From Anaerofustis stercorihominis (GTDB lineage Bacteria > Bacillota > Clostridia > Eubacteriales > Anaerofustaceae), in contig SVCP01000002.1 of NCBI GenBank assembly GCA_015058295.1, forward strand, positions 1 to 64,000: a stretch of 64,000 nt of DNA, written 5' to 3'. The notes beneath the pieces are model-generated. The model had not been told where the DNA came from and did no database searches. It saw only the letters and a program-made list of their open reading frames with translations. The translations under genes were made by a program, and so were the position numbers. Positions 19,056 through 29,735 of the stretch are shown here, in pieces. Position 1 is the stretch's first letter, and every line of letters begins with the position of its first letter.

Positions 19056-20540
19056 ATGAAATACATAATAGCACTGGATCAGGGCACCACGAGCTGCCGC
19101 AGTATCGTATTTGATGAAAAGTTCAATATGATCGCCATGAGCCAGAAAGAATTCACACAGATATATCCCCATCCCACATGGGTGGAACACGACGGAGAGG
19201 AGATACTCTCCACACAGATCGAAACACTCAGAGATGTAATAAAAAAAGCAAAAATAAACACAGAAGATATCCTTTCGGTGGGGATTACAAACCAGAGGGA
19301 AAGTACCATCATCTGGAACAGGGAAACGGGAAAACCTGTATATAATTCTATCGTATGGCAGTGCCGCAGAACTGCGGATTATTGCGATGAACTTGAAGCT
19401 TCGGGATACACCGCATACATAAAAGAGACCACAGGCCTCACCATCGATGCATATTTTTCAGCAACGAAGATAAAATGGATTCTTGACAATGTTGAAGGCG
19501 CAAGAGAAGATGCACTTAAGGGAAAACTCGCTTTCGGAACAATGGACAGCTGGCTGATATATAATCTCAGTGGCGGGAAATATCATATAACGGATTATAC
19601 CAATGCTTCCAGAACCATGCTTTATGACATAAACAATCTCTGCTGGGACGAAAAGCTTATGTCGGTAATGGATATTCCCTCTTCACTTATGCCGTGTGTT
19701 GTTCCTTCAAGCGGACAGCTTGCGTATATTGACGAAAGTATTCTCGGCAGAAAAATTCCCATTACGGGAATCGCAGGAGACCAGCAGTCCGCACTTTTCG
19801 GACAGAACTGCGTAAATTTCGGAGAAGTAAAAAATACATACGGCACAGGATGCTTCCTTCTCGCGAACACACTCGATGAAAAGATCAATTCCACAAGCGG
19901 CCTTGTAACGACTCTGGCATGTAAAGCTGACGGAAGCGTATGCTATGCACTGGAAGGAAGTGTGTTCATCGCAGGAGCTTTAATTCAATGGCTCAGGGAC
20001 GAAATGGGACTTCTCACCACAGCGGCAGAGTCTGAAAAATATGCAAATATGGTTGACAGCTCCGACGGAGTATATATCGTGCCGGCATTCTCGGGCCTCG
20101 GTGCACCGCACTGGGATATGAGAGCAAAGGCTGTAATCGTAGGGCTCAGCAGAGGCTCCAACAGAAACCACCTTATCAGAGCTTCCCTGGAAGCAATAGC
20201 ATATCAGCTGAATGATCTTATGCAGGCGCTTAATACGGATCTCAATGCGAAAGCCGCATATATCAAAGCTGACGGAGGCGCAAGCGCAAATGACCTTCTT
20301 ATGCAGCTTACGGCAGATATGGCAGATACTGACGTAATCAGGCCGAAAAATATAGAATCCACAGCTCTGGGAGCAGCAATGCTTGCAGCCATCGGCATCG
20401 GGTTGTATAATAGTACGGATGAAATGAATTTTGCAGATTCAACAGACAGAGTATTCACTCCGTCAATAGACAAAGATAAAAGAAACGCACTTCTCAAAGG
20501 CTGGAACGAAGCCGTAAGAATGTGCATATCACACGATTAG
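19056..20540 (+). CDS. glpK: Glycerol kinase
   Basis: ALDQGTTSCRSIVFD, GIAGDQQSALFGQ, KADGGAS motifs. Confidence 0.96.
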   Translation: MKYIIALDQGTTSCRSIVFDEKFNMIAMSQKEFTQIYPHPTWVEHDGEEILSTQIETLRDVIKKAKINTEDILSVGITNQRESTIIWNRETGKPVYNSIVWQCRRTADYCDELEASGYTAYIKETTGLTIDAYFSATKIKWILDNVEGAREDALKGKLAFGTMDSWLIYNLSGGKYHITDYTNASRTMLYDINNLCWDEKLMSVMDIPSSLMPCVVPSSGQLAYIDESILGRKIPITGIAGDQQSALFGQNCVNFGEVKNTYGTGCFLLANTLDEKINSTSGLVTTLACKADGSVCYALEGSVFIAGALIQWLRDEMGLLTTAAESEKYANMVDSSDGVYIVPAFSGLGAPHWDMRAKAVIVGLSRGSNRNHLIRASLEAIAYQLNDLMQALNTDLNAKAAYIKADGGASANDLLMQLTADMADTDVIRPKNIESTALGAAMLAAIGIGLYNSTDEMNFADSTDRVFTPSIDKDKRNALLKGWNEAVRMCISHD

Positions 20541-20558
20541 GAGGAACATATTAAGAAT

Positions 20559-20975
20559 ATGAGAGAAAAAGCACTGGTAACGGAACTTAAAGCAAATAAT
20601 ATGGCTGTCGTACAGGTACAGCGTTCCACAGCCTGCGAAAACTGCGGAGCCTGCAGTGTCGGAAAAGAAAAGCTTGTTGTTTCCGCAGAAGTTGAAAACC
20701 TTGTTGGAGCAAACGTAGGCGATGAAGTGGATGTTGAAATGGAATTTTCAGGAGTAATGGGAGCATCATTCTTCGGATACGGTGTTCCGTTCATTGCATT
20801 TATCACGGGATTGTTCCTCGGATTTTATGTTATGCCGAAGATAATTCCTCTTGATGCAAACTTCCTCGGTTTCGCATTCGGCGCATTGTTTATGGCGGCA
20901 GGATACCTCGGCGTTAAATTTATGGACAAAAAAGGCGCTTTCAAAGAAAAATTCAAGATCAGGATCATTAAATAA
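20559..20975 (+). CDS. RseC/MucC-family SoxR-reducing system protein
   Basis: CENCGACS Cys motif followed by two TM helices. Confidence 0.82.
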   Translation: MREKALVTELKANNMAVVQVQRSTACENCGACSVGKEKLVVSAEVENLVGANVGDEVDVEMEFSGVMGASFFGYGVPFIAFITGLFLGFYVMPKIIPLDANFLGFAFGALFMAAGYLGVKFMDKKGAFKEKFKIRIIK

Positions 20976-21646
20976 TGGGTGTATTGTTTGAAAACGACTG
21001 GCGTGAGCTTCTTGAAGGCGAATTTGAAAAGCCGTATTACAAAGAACTCCGAACAAAGCTTGCGAGAGAATATAAAGAGCATACTGTCTTTCCGGATATG
21101 TATGACATATTCAATGCTTTTCATCTGACTTCCTACGAAGATACAAAGGTAGTAATTTTAGGGCAGGATCCGTATCACGATGATTTTCAGGCACACGGGC
21201 TGAGCTTTTCCGTAATGAAAGGCATCGCAATTCCTCCTTCACTCAGAAATATCTATAAGGAGCTGAGAGACGACCTCGGCTGCAGCATACCCTCTCACGG
21301 TTGTCTGACAAAGTGGGCGGAGGAAGGCGTTCTGCTTTTAAACAGCGTACTTACAGTAAGGGCGCATACTCCCGCATCGCATAAGAATCTCGGATGGGAA
21401 ACATTTACGGATACGATAATATCTCTTCTCAACGACAGAGAAAAACCTGTTGTATTTATGTTGTGGGGAGCTTTTGCGCAGAGTAAGGAATATCTTATCT
21501 CTTCGCCCCGGCATCTCATAATAAAATCGGCACATCCGTCTCCTCTTTCCGCAAGCAGAGGCTTTCTCGGCAGCCGTCCGTTTTCAAAAGCAAATGCATT
21601 TCTTGCAGATAACGGCATAACACCCGTCGACTGGCAAATTGATTGA
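20975..21646 (+). CDS. ung: Uracil-DNA glycosylase
   Basis: GQDPYHD and [11 protein letters not shown] motifs. Confidence 0.96.
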   Translation: MGVLFENDWRELLEGEFEKPYYKELRTKLAREYKEHTVFPDMYDIFNAFHLTSYEDTKVVILGQDPYHDDFQAHGLSFSVMKGIAIPPSLRNIYKELRDDLGCSIPSHGCLTKWAEEGVLLLNSVLTVRAHTPASHKNLGWETFTDTIISLLNDREKPVVFMLWGAFAQSKEYLISSPRHLIIKSAHPSPLSASRGFLGSRPFSKANAFLADNGITPVDWQID

Positions 21647-21665
21647 TAAAAAATATAAAAAGTAC

Positions 21666-21693
21666 TTGACATTTTACCTGAAAAGTGTATAAT
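21666..21693 (+). promoter_or_regulatory. Sigma-A promoter of tRNA-Glu
   Basis: TTGACA, 16-bp spacer, TATAAT. Confidence 0.8.
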
Positions 21694-21706
21694 TAAGCAA
21701 GTCAGT

Positions 21707-21781
21707 GGCCCCTTGGTCAAGCGGTTAAGACATCGCCCTTTCACGGCGGTAACAGGGGTTCGATTCCCCTAGGGGTCACCA
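21707..21781 (+). tRNA. tRNA-Glu (anticodon TTC), CCA encoded
   Basis: Acceptor GGCCCCT/AGGGGTC, anticodon loop CTTTCAC, T-arm AGGGGTTCGATTCCCCT. Confidence 0.95.
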
Positions 21782-21844
21782 TTCAGAGTCATTGACAGCT
21801 GTCGTTCCGACAGCTTTTTTATTTTCAGTCGTAATTTAACATAG

Positions 21845-22456
21845 TCAATATCCGCTGATTCTTAAAAATCTCACTGCAATACGATATCCCCCTCCCGGAG
21901 TGCAGGTGAAAAGGGTCATATCCCATTCTCCCGATATCATTTCTTCTGCCTGTGTCGGCTTGAGAATCTCAACGCAGAACATCTCATACTCAAACACATT
22001 CCCGTTCATATCCGTAAATACAGCCACAGCACCTGTCTGTATATTTTTCAATTCTGCGAAGAATCTTTTGTAATTATGTGCGGAAATGACCATGTCATCT
22101 TTATATACACTGCCGTAGTATCTGCACGGTGCGTTTTTCAGTGCAGCAGGACTACATTCGTTTATAACGGGAAGAGTAATATCAAGAGACGGAATACTTA
22201 TTGTCCCCACATAATCCCATCCGTCGATCCCGTTCAGAGGCATTTGCATTCCGGGATTTCTGACATATTCGGGAATAATCTTATCCTGTTTATTTTCCTG
22301 CCTGTCCTCCATAATTATTTCCACAGCAGACAATGCTTCTGCCGCGTTTTTAATTGCCCTGTTTTCGTCCCATATGTTATAACAAGCGAGCAAAAGGGCC
22401 GATATTATCAGAATCAGCCCCATATTTATCATATATTTTCCTTTATTACTTTTCAA
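21845..22456 (-). CDS. Sortase family protein (non-class-C)
   Basis: N-terminal TM, MVISAHNY (His) and TLFTCTPGGGYRIAVRF (Cys, Arg) catalytic motifs. Confidence 0.8.
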   Translation of the reverse strand: MKSNKGKYMINMGLILIISALLLACYNIWDENRAIKNAAEALSAVEIIMEDRQENKQDKIIPEYVRNPGMQMPLNGIDGWDYVGTISIPSLDITLPVINECSPAALKNAPCRYYGSVYKDDMVISAHNYKRFFAELKNIQTGAVAVFTDMNGNVFEYEMFCVEILKPTQAEEMISGEWDMTLFTCTPGGGYRIAVRFLRISGY

Positions 22457-23381
22457 TGATGTTTCTCCTGTTTTCTATATATCCGAGGAGCATAAGTACC
22501 ACCCCCGCAAACGTAAGCAGCGCAACCGGCCACCATAAAACACCCGTATAAGGCAGTTCAGGTTCCGCAGGCTCATCGGGACGGTGATTTGTGATAATAA
22601 ATGTGTTTGCATCTTTTTCAACGGAAACCGTATATCCTTCGGGAACATTTTTTTCGATTACTGAGTATGACGCTCCGCCATAAAGTTCTTCCCAACAATA
22701 TGACCAGTCGTTTGTACTGTCCAGGATTACCGTATCCAGAAGAATACCCCCGTCATAAAGCTCAACCGTAATGCTTTCCGGGCGGTTATTGCCCTCGCCG
22801 TCATCCCATATTTTGATTACTTTCAGATCAATACTCTCACTGCCCGGGCGGCTTTCATATTTGACATTTACGGATACATCATACACCCATATTCCGTTTT
22901 CATCGGTAGCCGGAAGGAAAATTATAAATGTTTCGGGAGTATATATTTTCCTGCCGGAATCGAACTCTTCTCCCATAACGAGATAAAGTCCTGCGGAGAG
23001 GTCTTTGAATGCAGCTATACCTTCATAATTTGTAACAGCCATTTCATCGGGCCCGATGCCGTCGGCAGCTATATATGCAGAGAGCGTATCTGCGAGAGTT
23101 TTCCTGTCCGTGCTGCCTGAATCAAGATCGGTGTCAATATCATATGCAGCATATTTTTCAAGCAGAGTATATCCACCTGTATTATCCATATCCGCAATTC
23201 TGTAAAGGGAAAATGTCACACCTTCAGCAACCGCTTCTCCTTCGGGACAAAACCTGATCGCAAGACTTGCGGATTCTGTCAGCGAAATTCCGTCATCTGC
23301 GAAAGCCGAAGGTATGAATATATGTATCATAAACAAAACCGCAAGTATAAGAATGCCCCATCGTTTAATTCTGTGTCCCAT
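22446..23381 (-). CDS. LPXTG-type minor pilin/surface protein with Cna_B-like domain
   Basis: Signal peptide, Cna_B-type region (DLKVIKIWDDGEGNNRPESITVELYDGG), LPYTG + TM + positive tail. Confidence 0.85.
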   Translation of the reverse strand: MGHRIKRWGILILAVLFMIHIFIPSAFADDGISLTESASLAIRFCPEGEAVAEGVTFSLYRIADMDNTGGYTLLEKYAAYDIDTDLDSGSTDRKTLADTLSAYIAADGIGPDEMAVTNYEGIAAFKDLSAGLYLVMGEEFDSGRKIYTPETFIIFLPATDENGIWVYDVSVNVKYESRPGSESIDLKVIKIWDDGEGNNRPESITVELYDGGILLDTVILDSTNDWSYCWEELYGGASYSVIEKNVPEGYTVSVEKDANTFIITNHRPDEPAEPELPYTGVLWWPVALLTFAGVVLMLLGYIENRRNIIEK

Positions 23382-24219
23382 AAATATCTCCTCCGTTTTT
23401 CTTTGCTCGTCTTTTCAGCATATCTGAGATCAGTATTACCGCAAGCAATACCAAGAGTATGATCGCTTCAGCTATTACCATAGTAATCATCGGCTCTGCC
23501 TGCACAGCATCTGCCGTTATGTTTATTATATTTTCGTTTTCCGTCCTGTGCGCCCTTACGAGAAGGCGGTGTGTGTTTATCCCGTATGGTGTGCAGGTTA
23601 CAAGCGTGCAATAATCTTTCCCTTCCTCAATAAGAAGCGGATCTGTTTCTTCCGGCTCAACGATAAGTATCCTGTCCACTTCGTATGTAAGGGTTTCGTT
23701 GAGTATCTTAAGCACAAATCTGTCTCCTTCGGAAAGTTTATCAAGGTCAGTAAACAACCTTGCGCTCGGAAGCCCTCTGTGCCCGGAAAGAACACAGTGC
23801 GAGCTTTCTCCCCCTACAGGAAGCGAACTCCACTCAAGATGCCCTGCTCCCACCTGCAGTACAGCTTCATCAGAGCCGTGATATATGGGCAGTACACAGT
23901 TTATGGAAGGAATATCTATATATCCCATTATGCCGTTGCCTGAAAGATTCAGAAGTGACTCGTATTCTGTTTTCTGCGACTTCGGAAGATAAAATCCGTT
24001 GTCTTTTCCCCAAAGGGAAGCGTTATACTCCTCCGCCGCATTCCATATATCAGCATATTTATCTTCATCAAGGCTGTCTGCTTTCTCCGAATAGGCAGAT
24101 ACAGCCTGCGACTGATGAAATGAATTCCACCGGTTACTTACCGTGGGATACAGCAGTAAAGACAACCCTATGAAAAAAATGACCGTCAATATTTTTCCCG
24201 TATTGTCCTTTCTTCGCAT
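23365..24219 (-). CDS. Class C (pilin) sortase (start at MRRKDNTGK)
   Basis: CVLSGHRGLPSARLFTDLDKL, TLVTCTPYGINTHRLLVRAHR; C-terminal TM; SD AGGAG before internal ATG. Confidence 0.9.
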   Translation of the reverse strand: MRRKDNTGKILTVIFFIGLSLLLYPTVSNRWNSFHQSQAVSAYSEKADSLDEDKYADIWNAAEEYNASLWGKDNGFYLPKSQKTEYESLLNLSGNGIMGYIDIPSINCVLPIYHGSDEAVLQVGAGHLEWSSLPVGGESSHCVLSGHRGLPSARLFTDLDKLSEGDRFVLKILNETLTYEVDRILIVEPEETDPLLIEEGKDYCTLVTCTPYGINTHRLLVRAHRTENENIINITADAVQAEPMITMVIAEAIILLVLLAVILISDMLKRRAKKNGGDIYGTQN

Positions 24220-24281
24220 AAAGCTCTCCTTACCGCTGTGAGCCGCATTAACGGCCCACAACGTAATTGTAATGTTTTTAA

Positions 24282-25709
24282 TTATTCTTCCGGTGATACT
24301 GACATTCTCTTTCTTACAAAGAGCATTACAGCAGCACCCATAACCATAATTCCTCCGAAAGTATAGAACAGAGTCGTGCCCATGCCGCCTGTTGACGGAA
24401 GCTCTGTACCTGTTTTGTTTGTGATCTGAACTCCGCCGTCACCGTCCTGCCATGTATCGCCTGTCATTGTCGTTGTTATACTGCCGTCTTTAAGATCAAC
24501 CTCAACACGTGCGGGAAGCTTGTTATATCCTTCGGGAGCCTTGATTTCTTCAAGCCAGTATGTTTTATCATCGAGGCCGATGATATTAGCCCGACCTGCT
24601 TTGATTACAGCGGAAACGAATCCTTCTGCAGAAATTTCTTCAGCTGTTGCAACACGGTAAACTCCGTTTTCTTCGACAAGAGCGATCTTGTTTCCTGCAG
24701 TCTGTGCATCATAAAGTTCAAACTGCGCTCCTTCAAGAAGCTTTTTATCGCTGTCAGTCTTTACGATATCAAATTCATATGTATATGTCTTTGTTTCGTC
24801 TTCTACGGTCGTATCATCACCATATTCGAGTTTTGTTTTGTTTGTGTTGGGCATTTCTGTTACTTCGGCATTTTCGTTGAGAACTGCGCTGTAATTGACA
24901 GCTATATCCGTATCTGTCGTAATGCTGTCAAGATAATCCTGCGTAAAGATAATCTCAAAATCACAGCCGTCTTCAAATCCTGCAGTTACAACAGTGTAAT
25001 TTTCAGCGGCAAGTTCTTCTTCACCGACTGTAACTTTAATTGTTTCCGGCTTCAGTGTCAGTCCTTCGGACATATCATCGTGAAGAACATATTTTTCTGC
25101 ACCTGCCTTTGCGCAGATCGTGATCTTAAAGTCCACTGTATCGCCGATTTCGCTCACATTTTCATCCTTTTCAATTCCGTCTTCAACGATCACCTTATCA
25201 ACCGTTGTCTCTTCGTTCTTTTCCTTTATCACAACATCGGGATTTGTTGTATCAAGAGAGCAGATCGTACCAAGTGATGTGTCAACAAGATAGTATCCCA
25301 GATCAAGTCCCGTAAATGTAACGGTTGCGGCGTCTGCAGTTTTTTCACCCTGAGATACTGTGCCGTTTGCCTTTGCATATGCCTGTGCGGCTTTTGCAAA
25401 CGCTGCCGCATCAGCACCTTCTACCCAGCTCACATATCCCTGGGAGTCTGTTGTAAGGTAAATACCTGCAACATCTTCGCTTTCAACGAAAGCCTTCCAT
25501 GCATCGGATGCTTTGTAGGAATATGCGCCTGTTGCCGCATTGTAGCTTTCAAGATCGAGGATCTGATAAATTGTATAGGTCTGATTCACAACTGCATTGT
25601 CAACAGTAATCGTCCCTGTGGTTTCTTCCGCCGCATACACACCGAAGCATACGGAGAAGATCATCGTAACAGCCAGAAGAAGGCTGAACACTTTTTTTAA
25701 ATTCTTCAT
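24282..25709 (-). CDS. Major pilin backbone protein, isopeptide-forming, LPXTG
   Basis: Signal peptide, pilin-type domain, Cna_B region (FDIVKTDSDKKLLEGAQFELYD), LPSTGGMG + TM. Confidence 0.88.
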   Translation of the reverse strand: MKNLKKVFSLLLAVTMIFSVCFGVYAAEETTGTITVDNAVVNQTYTIYQILDLESYNAATGAYSYKASDAWKAFVESEDVAGIYLTTDSQGYVSWVEGADAAAFAKAAQAYAKANGTVSQGEKTADAATVTFTGLDLGYYLVDTSLGTICSLDTTNPDVVIKEKNEETTVDKVIVEDGIEKDENVSEIGDTVDFKITICAKAGAEKYVLHDDMSEGLTLKPETIKVTVGEEELAAENYTVVTAGFEDGCDFEIIFTQDYLDSITTDTDIAVNYSAVLNENAEVTEMPNTNKTKLEYGDDTTVEDETKTYTYEFDIVKTDSDKKLLEGAQFELYDAQTAGNKIALVEENGVYRVATAEEISAEGFVSAVIKAGRANIIGLDDKTYWLEEIKAPEGYNKLPARVEVDLKDGSITTTMTGDTWQDGDGGVQITNKTGTELPSTGGMGTTLFYTFGGIMVMGAAVMLFVRKRMSVSPEE

Positions 25710-25754
25710 TTTTGTTCCTTTCTTTATTGGAATGTGCTTTTTGTCTGAAGGTTA

Positions 25755-28700
25755 TTACCTTCTGTTTTTGTAAGCGTCGGAAAATGTCCGATGCTCTTTT
25801 TTATACCAAAGGAGGGCAGCCACCACAATAAACATTCCTCCCATAGTAAACCACTCTGTCCCCCTGCCACCGGTCTCGGGCAACATATAACTCATCTTGT
25901 TCGTGAATTCCACTGTCATAGCGTCTGATGAAAAATACACATTTACGCTGTCACCGCCCACAGCTTCAGCGTCAATACCGTCTACCCGATAGTGCGGTAT
26001 AAACCCGTCATGGGAAATTTCTTTTACCGTAACCACAGCGTTATACGGTATACCGGGGATAACCATTACATCACCGTCACCGAGTTCAAAAGATATGACA
26101 TGACCCGTTGTGGTGTAATCCGCTCCATTCTGCGGCCGGGGCATTTCAAACGGCTTTCCGTCAAGCATCACTGTCACGGAAAACGGGAACAACACATTGT
26201 TTCCGTCAGCGATAACTCTCTTTGTTACCGTCAGAGACGTTGTCTTTCTGTTCACAAACGAAAGTGTGTCTGTGGGAGATATTTCTTCAGTGCCGTTTTT
26301 CCATATGTGTGAGATAACCGCATCTTTACCGTTCACATCGGTCTGTACGATATAAAATGTATCGTCAAATATATAATCTCCACCTGTCTTTTCTTCGCTT
26401 ATTCTGTAAAAGAATGTTCCCGATGTGCCGTCATTGTATCCGATGAGTATTCTTCCTCCCACAGTACTTTCGTCGGTTACTGTGATGATTGTTCCCGGAA
26501 GAGAATCTCCTTCTATGAAGGACTCACCATCTTTTATGAGCTCAACCACACCAAATGAGAAATTCACATCAGCATCATTGTCAATACATTGTTTGCTTAT
26601 GGGAATGCCCGCCGCGAAATCATAGCTTGCATTCGTGACTGTAACTCCTATAGTGCTGTTAAGGGCAAATTCTCCCGTAACACCATTGGACCCTGCAGAT
26701 ATTTTACAGTCATCGGAAGAAGCTTCCCCGGTATAGCTTGCGTTGAAGCTTCCGTCTTCCGCACCAAGCTCCGTAATCTCAAAATATGTACCTGACAAGA
26801 TGCCTCCGATAACCGCAGTCTCGTCTGTATGAAGCTCAATTATGCCTTCTTCGGCCACTTTATGCGCTGTCCCATTTATGGTATACCCTGTTCCTGCAGG
26901 CAAAAGCTCATCTCCGAGCTGTATTCTCATACGGAAAATATCTTCCGGAGAAAACTCTGATCCCTGTGCCTGCCGTTTGGTTATTTTCAGAGTGCATAAT
27001 TCGGATATATCGACTTTGTTTCTGTAGACAACCGTCTGCGACTGCTGTGCAGACAGCACTTTCGTATGAAAATATGTAAAGTCCTCTTTTTCCTCACCTT
27101 CCGTAACTGTACTTCCCGTATCACTGCTGACGGAATACTCCACCCCGCCGTACTGACCTGTGAGTGCATTGGGAAGAACCTCCTCGACGATATAATCCGT
27201 GTGTCCGTTTCCTTTACCCAGCATTTCCGTAAACTGAGCGCTCTGCCCTGCTTTCAGGGAAAAATATCCGTCACTGTCAACTGCTCCTTCAGCGATTTTC
27301 ACACCACTTTGCATAATGTCATAAGCTGTGCCGGGAAGGATAAACAGTTCATCGGTCGGAGCAGAATCTTCTGCCTTTACGACCCTGAATCTATAAGAAA
27401 GACTGCTTTCGATAAATTCCTCAACAGCACCTTCCTGCACAGTAGAGGAATCTTTTGTAAGGTCCTTTGAGACTGTCAGGGATTTGTCCGGAAGTGTGGG
27501 AAGCCTGAAGTCGAGATGACAGTTTGCCACCGCACTGCCCCTCTCAAGATAGAAAAACTTCAGCGTGTGCTTTGTATAATCCGCAAATGTCTTCCCGTCT
27601 TCACTCCAGCCCCCTGACGGAGTTCTTGCTGCGGCATCGAAACATTCTTTTATGCTCGTGGGGAATGATGTCGCCGAGCCTTCTTTCTTAGCCGCATCTG
27701 TGCTGTTTGCGTCATTCCAGCTCAGATACTGCAGAATTTCTCCCGTAGCGAAGTTTACGGATCCGTCAACAGTCCCGTGAGTTCCTCCGAGATCAAGGAC
27801 GAGAACATCATCAACAAACACCCACACATCGTCATCTCCCGAAAAGCTGAATATCATTTCTTCCTCGGAACCTGTCTCTTCGTTCAGAACGATACCGTCT
27901 TTCGTCTGAAAAAACTCCACTTCCATGCTCATGCCGAACCAGTAATCCGTATTCTCCGATTCCACATGATATTCATATCCTGTGTCGGTATCAGTACCGA
28001 CAGTTTCTCCTCCCGTGTATGTGAACGGAATAAAATCCCCATAAGGCCGTACAGACGAACTTCCGTCAGCATTTTGTACAGTCCTCGAGTTTGCGGCAGT
28101 GGTTGAATTGCGTTCCGCATAACTTCTTACACGGAATATGCCTTCATCAATGTCATAATCAACTGCATTGTCCATACTGTTGTACCAGTAGTGTGTGCCG
28201 CTTCTTTGCAGGACAGTATTTGCGGGAGTATATGCGGTTACTGCGTGATCTCCCATATCCGAAAACAGATACGCAAGACTCAGTACGCTGTCATCAACTC
28301 CGGGATCAATCCTTGATGTGCCGTCTGCATTTCTCGTAAGATCAAGAACAGGATATCCGTCCTCATCAAGTACACGTCGGACGGTTGCGTGCTTTGCTGT
28401 AAATCCGTCTACGTCGTGCTCTGCATTCATGTTTGGTGATGGGATATTAATCTCATCCGACGGAGTCACTCCCGCACTCATGGATGAATTACGGAAGGTG
28501 AAATACTGTGAAATCTCCCTCCATGCCGACTTATCCGCAGTTTTATTTATGTCAGTGCTGTAATTGAATAACCTGAATGTAATGCCTTCTCCCGAGACAG
28601 TGTTTATATCACCGCTCATCTCGGAAGAATCGTATGAATTCAATATTACGGGAGCTTCTGACATCAATACTGCGTTTTCCGTGCTCTCAGTAATTATTTC

Positions 28701-29129
28701 CGTCACAGTATCATCTGTAAATATTTCACCGCACTCATCTGAGTGAATATGCTCCTCATACTCACATATGAGCACTTTTGTGCTATAGCAGGAAATATCG
28801 TGAGTATGTACTTCGTATTCGTCATCACCACAGACATAAATTCCATCTTCCCCGATACATTCCTCACGGTGTATATGCCCTTCGCCTTCCTTTGCTGTGC
28901 ATACAAGTTCGTCACTGTCTGTAAGCTCTTCAACTGATAAAGCCGATACAGCTGTATATCCGTAACATTCATTCGTATGAGTATGCTCCGCAAGAGCGCA
29001 GGGCACTGCTTCCATAGTTATTGCCGGAAGCATCAGGGCATACGCCGTCACAAATGCCGCTATGATCCCAAGGCAGCAGATTATATTATTTCTTTTTGAT
29101 GTTTCAGGTCTGTTCTGAGTGTCTTTCAT
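25755..29129 (-). CDS. Large pilus tip adhesin with fibro-slime-like domain, LPXTG
   Basis: 1124 aa; SFSGDDDVWVFVDDVLVLDLGGTHG...FFYLERGSAVANCHLDFRLP; Cna_B-like repeats; LPETGG + TM. Confidence 0.87.
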   Translation of the reverse strand: MKDTQNRPETSKRNNIICCLGIIAAFVTAYALMLPAITMEAVPCALAEHTHTNECYGYTAVSALSVEELTDSDELVCTAKEGEGHIHREECIGEDGIYVCGDDEYEVHTHDISCYSTKVLICEYEEHIHSDECGEIFTDDTVTEIITESTENAVLMSEAPVILNSYDSSEMSGDINTVSGEGITFRLFNYSTDINKTADKSAWREISQYFTFRNSSMSAGVTPSDEINIPSPNMNAEHDVDGFTAKHATVRRVLDEDGYPVLDLTRNADGTSRIDPGVDDSVLSLAYLFSDMGDHAVTAYTPANTVLQRSGTHYWYNSMDNAVDYDIDEGIFRVRSYAERNSTTAANSRTVQNADGSSSVRPYGDFIPFTYTGGETVGTDTDTGYEYHVESENTDYWFGMSMEVEFFQTKDGIVLNEETGSEEEMIFSFSGDDDVWVFVDDVLVLDLGGTHGTVDGSVNFATGEILQYLSWNDANSTDAAKKEGSATSFPTSIKECFDAAARTPSGGWSEDGKTFADYTKHTLKFFYLERGSAVANCHLDFRLPTLPDKSLTVSKDLTKDSSTVQEGAVEEFIESSLSYRFRVVKAEDSAPTDELFILPGTAYDIMQSGVKIAEGAVDSDGYFSLKAGQSAQFTEMLGKGNGHTDYIVEEVLPNALTGQYGGVEYSVSSDTGSTVTEGEEKEDFTYFHTKVLSAQQSQTVVYRNKVDISELCTLKITKRQAQGSEFSPEDIFRMRIQLGDELLPAGTGYTINGTAHKVAEEGIIELHTDETAVIGGILSGTYFEITELGAEDGSFNASYTGEASSDDCKISAGSNGVTGEFALNSTIGVTVTNASYDFAAGIPISKQCIDNDADVNFSFGVVELIKDGESFIEGDSLPGTIITVTDESTVGGRILIGYNDGTSGTFFYRISEEKTGGDYIFDDTFYIVQTDVNGKDAVISHIWKNGTEEISPTDTLSFVNRKTTSLTVTKRVIADGNNVLFPFSVTVMLDGKPFEMPRPQNGADYTTTGHVISFELGDGDVMVIPGIPYNAVVTVKEISHDGFIPHYRVDGIDAEAVGGDSVNVYFSSDAMTVEFTNKMSYMLPETGGRGTEWFTMGGMFIVVAALLWYKKEHRTFSDAYKNRR

Positions 29130-29147
29130 AATATTCCTTCCTCATTT

Positions 29148-29735
29148 TCAGCGTATCCCTCCGAAATCTTCAAAAGGCATAACCCTGAAAATAACCTTGC
29201 CGATGATCTGTTCCTCCGAAATACATCCGACAGACGAATGCCTGCTGTCCAGGGATGTCCCTCTGTGATCTCCCATAAAAAACCATCTGTTTTCGGGCAC
29301 CTGATATGGCAGTTGTATATCGCACTGACCAAATGTTTTTTCACTTATATACGGCTCCGAAAGAGCTTCTCCGTTTACATATACGGTTCCGTCTTCCGTA
29401 ATATTCACCCAGTCCGAAGGACCTGCGATACACCGCTTGATAAGTATTTTGTTTCCTATGTAAAATGCCACTGTGTCTCCACGGTCGGGTTTCGTTGTTT
29501 TCAACGCAACCACAATGTCCCCTTCCCGCAGTGTGGGGCTCATTGAGGAGCCATATATTCTGAGTACGGGAAGCCACACATTTGCAATCAGTACCGCTAC
29601 TGCTGAAGCCACAATGAGAGAATACACTGTGCTCTTCAGCACATTTATATATCTTTTCTTATAAAGCTCCCTGTTCAGTTCCGCCTTCAGGTACTCTGTA
29701 CTTATTTCCTGCGGCGGCGTTTGTTTCTTCTTCAT
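29148..29735 (-). CDS. lepB: Signal peptidase I
   Basis: YGSSMSPTLREGDIV (Ser), KILIKRCIAGPSDWV (Lys), MGDHRGTSLDSRH motifs. Confidence 0.9.
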   Translation of the reverse strand: MKKKQTPPQEISTEYLKAELNRELYKKRYINVLKSTVYSLIVASAVAVLIANVWLPVLRIYGSSMSPTLREGDIVVALKTTKPDRGDTVAFYIGNKILIKRCIAGPSDWVNITEDGTVYVNGEALSEPYISEKTFGQCDIQLPYQVPENRWFFMGDHRGTSLDSRHSSVGCISEEQIIGKVIFRVMPFEDFGGIR

